6,293 nucleotides of DNA from Methanoregulaceae archaeon (GTDB lineage: Archaea; Halobacteriota; Methanomicrobia; Methanomicrobiales; Methanospirillaceae): the NCBI GenBank assembly GCA_013331415.1, contig DUGL01000030.1, forward strand, positions 5,502-11,794, written 5' to 3'. Position numbers and translations under genes: made by a program. Under the pieces are notes generated by a model that did not search any database, had not been told where the DNA came from, and worked only from the letters and a program-made list of their open reading frames with translations. Within the stretch, counting starts at the first letter, position 1; the number at the start of each line of letters is the position of its first letter. Below are positions 5,145 to 6,293 of the stretch, one piece after another.

Positions 5145-5726
5145 ATGGAGCCAGAGCGGATACGACAGGATTTTGCCCGGATAGGGCGGAGGCTCTTTAC
5201 CGAGGGGTTGGTCAGGGCGAACTTTGGCAATATGAGTGTCCGGACCGGCGGTGGATTTGCCATCACGCGGACCGGTGCCTGCCTCGATACTCCGGGAAAT
5301 CCCGTTCTTGTCCCGCTGGAGGGGGCTGCTCCCCCCGAAGCATCGAACGAGCACCAGGTCCACTGCGAGGTTTACCACAAGACCTCGTACCGTGCCCTCG
5401 TCCATGCCCATCCTCCCCATGCTGTCGCACTCTCGCTCCTCCTTGACAGCATCACGCCACTCGACTGCGAAGGGATCATGTTCTGCCCGGTGATTCCCGT
5501 GTGCGGCGGGGAGCCGGGGAGCAGGGACCTGGCACGGAATGTTACGGAGCAGCTCATTGGGTCGCGGGTAACCATTGCGCGGGGTCATGGGACCTTTGCC
5601 CGGGGAAATACCCTTGATGAGGCGTACATGCTGACATCTCTTGCAGAGCATAGCTGCCGCGTCCTGATTCTCTCCGGATTGCTCCGTGACACAGCCCGGG
5701 GGAGCTCCGGGGAAGAAAGACGATGA
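5145..5726 (+). CDS. Class II aldolase, FucA-like (possible L-fuculose-1-phosphate aldolase)
   Basis: A 193-aa member of the zinc-dependent class II aldolase/adducin family, which splits sugar phosphates into DHAP and an aldehyde. Landmarks: RANFGNMSVR (24-33) for phosphate binding, ITRTG (40-44), the likely catalytic E69 in SNEHQVH (67-73), the zinc histidines H87 and H89 in VHAHP (86-90), and a third zinc histidine H148 in RGHGTF (146-151). All core residues are present. Characterised methanogen relatives (MJ1418) act as fuculose-1-phosphate aldolase and can yield lactaldehyde, proposed as a source of lactate for F420; substrate here is inferred only. A 5-deoxyribose-phosphate or methylthio-sugar role is an alternative. 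ATG 5145 is chosen because family N-termini align here; the frame is open upstream to 5055 but overlaps npdG. There is no Shine-Dalgarno site in the 17-bp gap, suggesting reinitiation after npdG. Confidence 0.9.
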   Translation: MEPERIRQDFARIGRRLFTEGLVRANFGNMSVRTGGGFAITRTGACLDTPGNPVLVPLEGAAPPEASNEHQVHCEVYHKTSYRALVHAHPPHAVALSLLLDSITPLDCEGIMFCPVIPVCGGEPGSRDLARNVTEQLIGSRVTIARGHGTFARGNTLDEAYMLTSLAEHSCRVLILSGLLRDTARGSSGEERR

Positions 5727-5818
5727 CCCCTTGCGGGAAGCCTCTTCTGTCCGGCAGGGTGATTTAATGGCGGAACACGTAACAATAGAGAGAAACGAGA
5801 GACAACCCGGGGTGCCAG
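5727..5818. other. 92-bp gap between aldolase and the 111-aa gene
   Basis: Contains a weak TATA-like GATTTAATGG (5761-5770) that would place a transcript start near 5791, about 28 bases before the next ATG, and an imperfect stem (CCCT-T-GC near 5728-5735 with GCAGGG near 5752-5758) that might end the aldolase transcript. Neither is strong. A purine-rich stretch (about 5785-5805) follows and a partial Shine-Dalgarno (GGGGTG, 5809-5814) precedes the ATG. Confidence 0.3.
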
Positions 5819-6154
5819 ATGGGATCACTTGAGGATAAGATAGCAGGGCTTTCTCCCGAAGACCGGGGGGCAGCTGAACAGTTCATCGATTATCTGCTCA
5901 TGAAGAGTGCCACAGCCAGAACTGAAGCCCCATCCCTCCACCCATTCGTGGCAGGGAATCCTGCAGCGACAGAAATTTCCCCGTGTATCATTGCTCCGGA
6001 CCTGCACCCATCCCCTGCACCGCAGGCAGGCGACCGGTTCCCCTTACTGGGAGACCTCCGTATCCGGGAATCGCCGAACAACCGTGATGAGCAGGTACTC
6101 CAGGAGCGCCCCCACCGGAAGGATCCAGGTCTCCTCCTCGACTGGATCGATTGA
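5819..6154 (+). CDS. Hypothetical 111-aa protein with short helical N-terminus
   Basis: I do not recognise this protein. Residues 1-30 form a clear amphipathic pair: LEDKIAGLSPEDRGAAEQFIDYLLMKS, with an LSPED turn and an FIDYLL helix, a pattern seen in many small archaeal and bacterial proteins of the DUF2281 or antitoxin-like kind (LPPExxxEVxDFIEFL). The next 70 residues are rich in Pro, Ala, Ser and His and look disordered, and the protein ends with LLLDWID, which looks like a second short conserved piece. No membrane span or catalytic motif is visible. GGGGTG 4 bases before ATG 5819 is a modest ribosome binding site. No toxin-like partner gene lies beside it in this window. The coding call rests on the plausible N- and C-terminal ends and start signals, so it is moderate; the middle could be a fast-evolving linker. 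Confidence 0.6.
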   Translation: MGSLEDKIAGLSPEDRGAAEQFIDYLLMKSATARTEAPSLHPFVAGNPAATEISPCIIAPDLHPSPAPQAGDRFPLLGDLRIRESPNNRDEQVLQERPHRKDPGLLLDWID

Positions 6155-6256
6155 CAGGGTTTTCCCGGGTTCTCTATCCGGGTGACCCGTGTCCCCTCTT
6201 TTCCTCCACGTAGGACCTCCGGTCTCCTCTCTTCCGAACGATACCAGAAATGATGA
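6155..6256. other. Intergenic 102 bp with short GC-rich inverted repeats
   Basis: No gene seen. CCCGG (6164-6168) can pair with CCGGG (6178-6182), and CGGGTGACCCG (6179-6189) is an 11-bp near-palindrome; both share the same bases and could form alternative hairpins. Pyrimidine-rich sequence (6191-6208) follows on the plus strand. This may terminate the 111-aa gene's transcript facing the converging tRNA gene. Not a classical T-run terminator. Confidence 0.35.
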
Positions 6257-6293
6257 TGGACCCGGCGGGATTCGAACCCGTGGCCTTCACGTT
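6257..6293 (-). tRNA. tRNA gene, 3' half only (anticodon outside window)
   Basis: On the minus strand this reads as the 3' part of a tRNA: anticodon-loop AA (37-38), anticodon-stem 3' strand CGTGA (39-43), a 5-base variable loop AGGCC (44-48), the T arm with loop TTCGAAT between GGG and CCC, and acceptor strand CGGGTCC with discriminator A73. The implied 5' acceptor strand is GGACCCG. CCA is not encoded (the gene is followed by TCATCA), so it must be added by CCA transferase, as is common in archaea. Position 49 (A) faces 65 (C), a mismatch at the T-stem base. Identity cannot be read because the anticodon is past the edge; the CGGGTCC acceptor recalls archaeal tRNA-Arg, but this is only a guess. 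Confidence 0.9.

Noticed and set aside
1..6293. CRISPR array, insertion sequence, prophage or defence system
   Set aside because: No regularly spaced repeats, transposase-like protein, terminal inverted repeats or defence-type domains were seen on either strand.

Overview
The window looks like chromosome from a methanogenic archaeon, most likely of the order Methanomicrobiales (Methanoregula-like). This lineage call is inference. It rests on an RtcB with archease, an archaeal secF-secD pair, an F420-dependent NADP reductase, a DUF2551-like protein, archaeal TATA boxes placed for leaderless transcripts, and a tRNA gene without an encoded CCA. The DNA is fairly GC-rich with GC-leaning third positions. 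No mobile element, CRISPR array or prophage sign was seen.

Left block, minus strand (1-1695), read right to left: a 102-aa winged-helix-like protein of the DUF2551 type, a 99-aa unrecognised protein, archease, and the first 209 codons of rtcB, which runs off the left edge. The last three genes are packed tightly (11-bp overlap, then a 6-bp gap), so archease and the RNA ligase it activates are probably made together with the small unknown protein. That protein is the least explained item in the window. It has a faint resemblance to A-type Fe-S carriers (IscA/HesB).

Middle block, plus strand (1841-4149): secF then secD, overlapping by ATGA. These are the archaeal auxiliary membrane proteins of Sec export. 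The divergent promoter region (1696-1840) has a TATA box about 26 bp before each flanking ATG, so both first genes probably start on leaderless mRNAs.

Right block, plus strand (4204-6154): a 90-aa thioredoxin with a WCGPC active site; npdG/fno (F420H2:NADP+ oxidoreductase) starting with GTG directly after the thioredoxin stop; a class II (FucA-like) aldolase 17 bp further on; and a small 111-aa protein of unknown function. The first three look like one redox/F420-linked unit: F420H2 makes NADPH, thioredoxin distributes reducing power, and the aldolase might supply lactaldehyde for the lactate part of F420. That last link is inference from characterised relatives.

At the right edge, on the minus strand, lies the 3' half of a tRNA gene whose anticodon falls just outside the window. 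Most genes here are well-known families. The points worth a second look are the small gene upstream of archease-rtcB and the thioredoxin-npdG-aldolase grouping.
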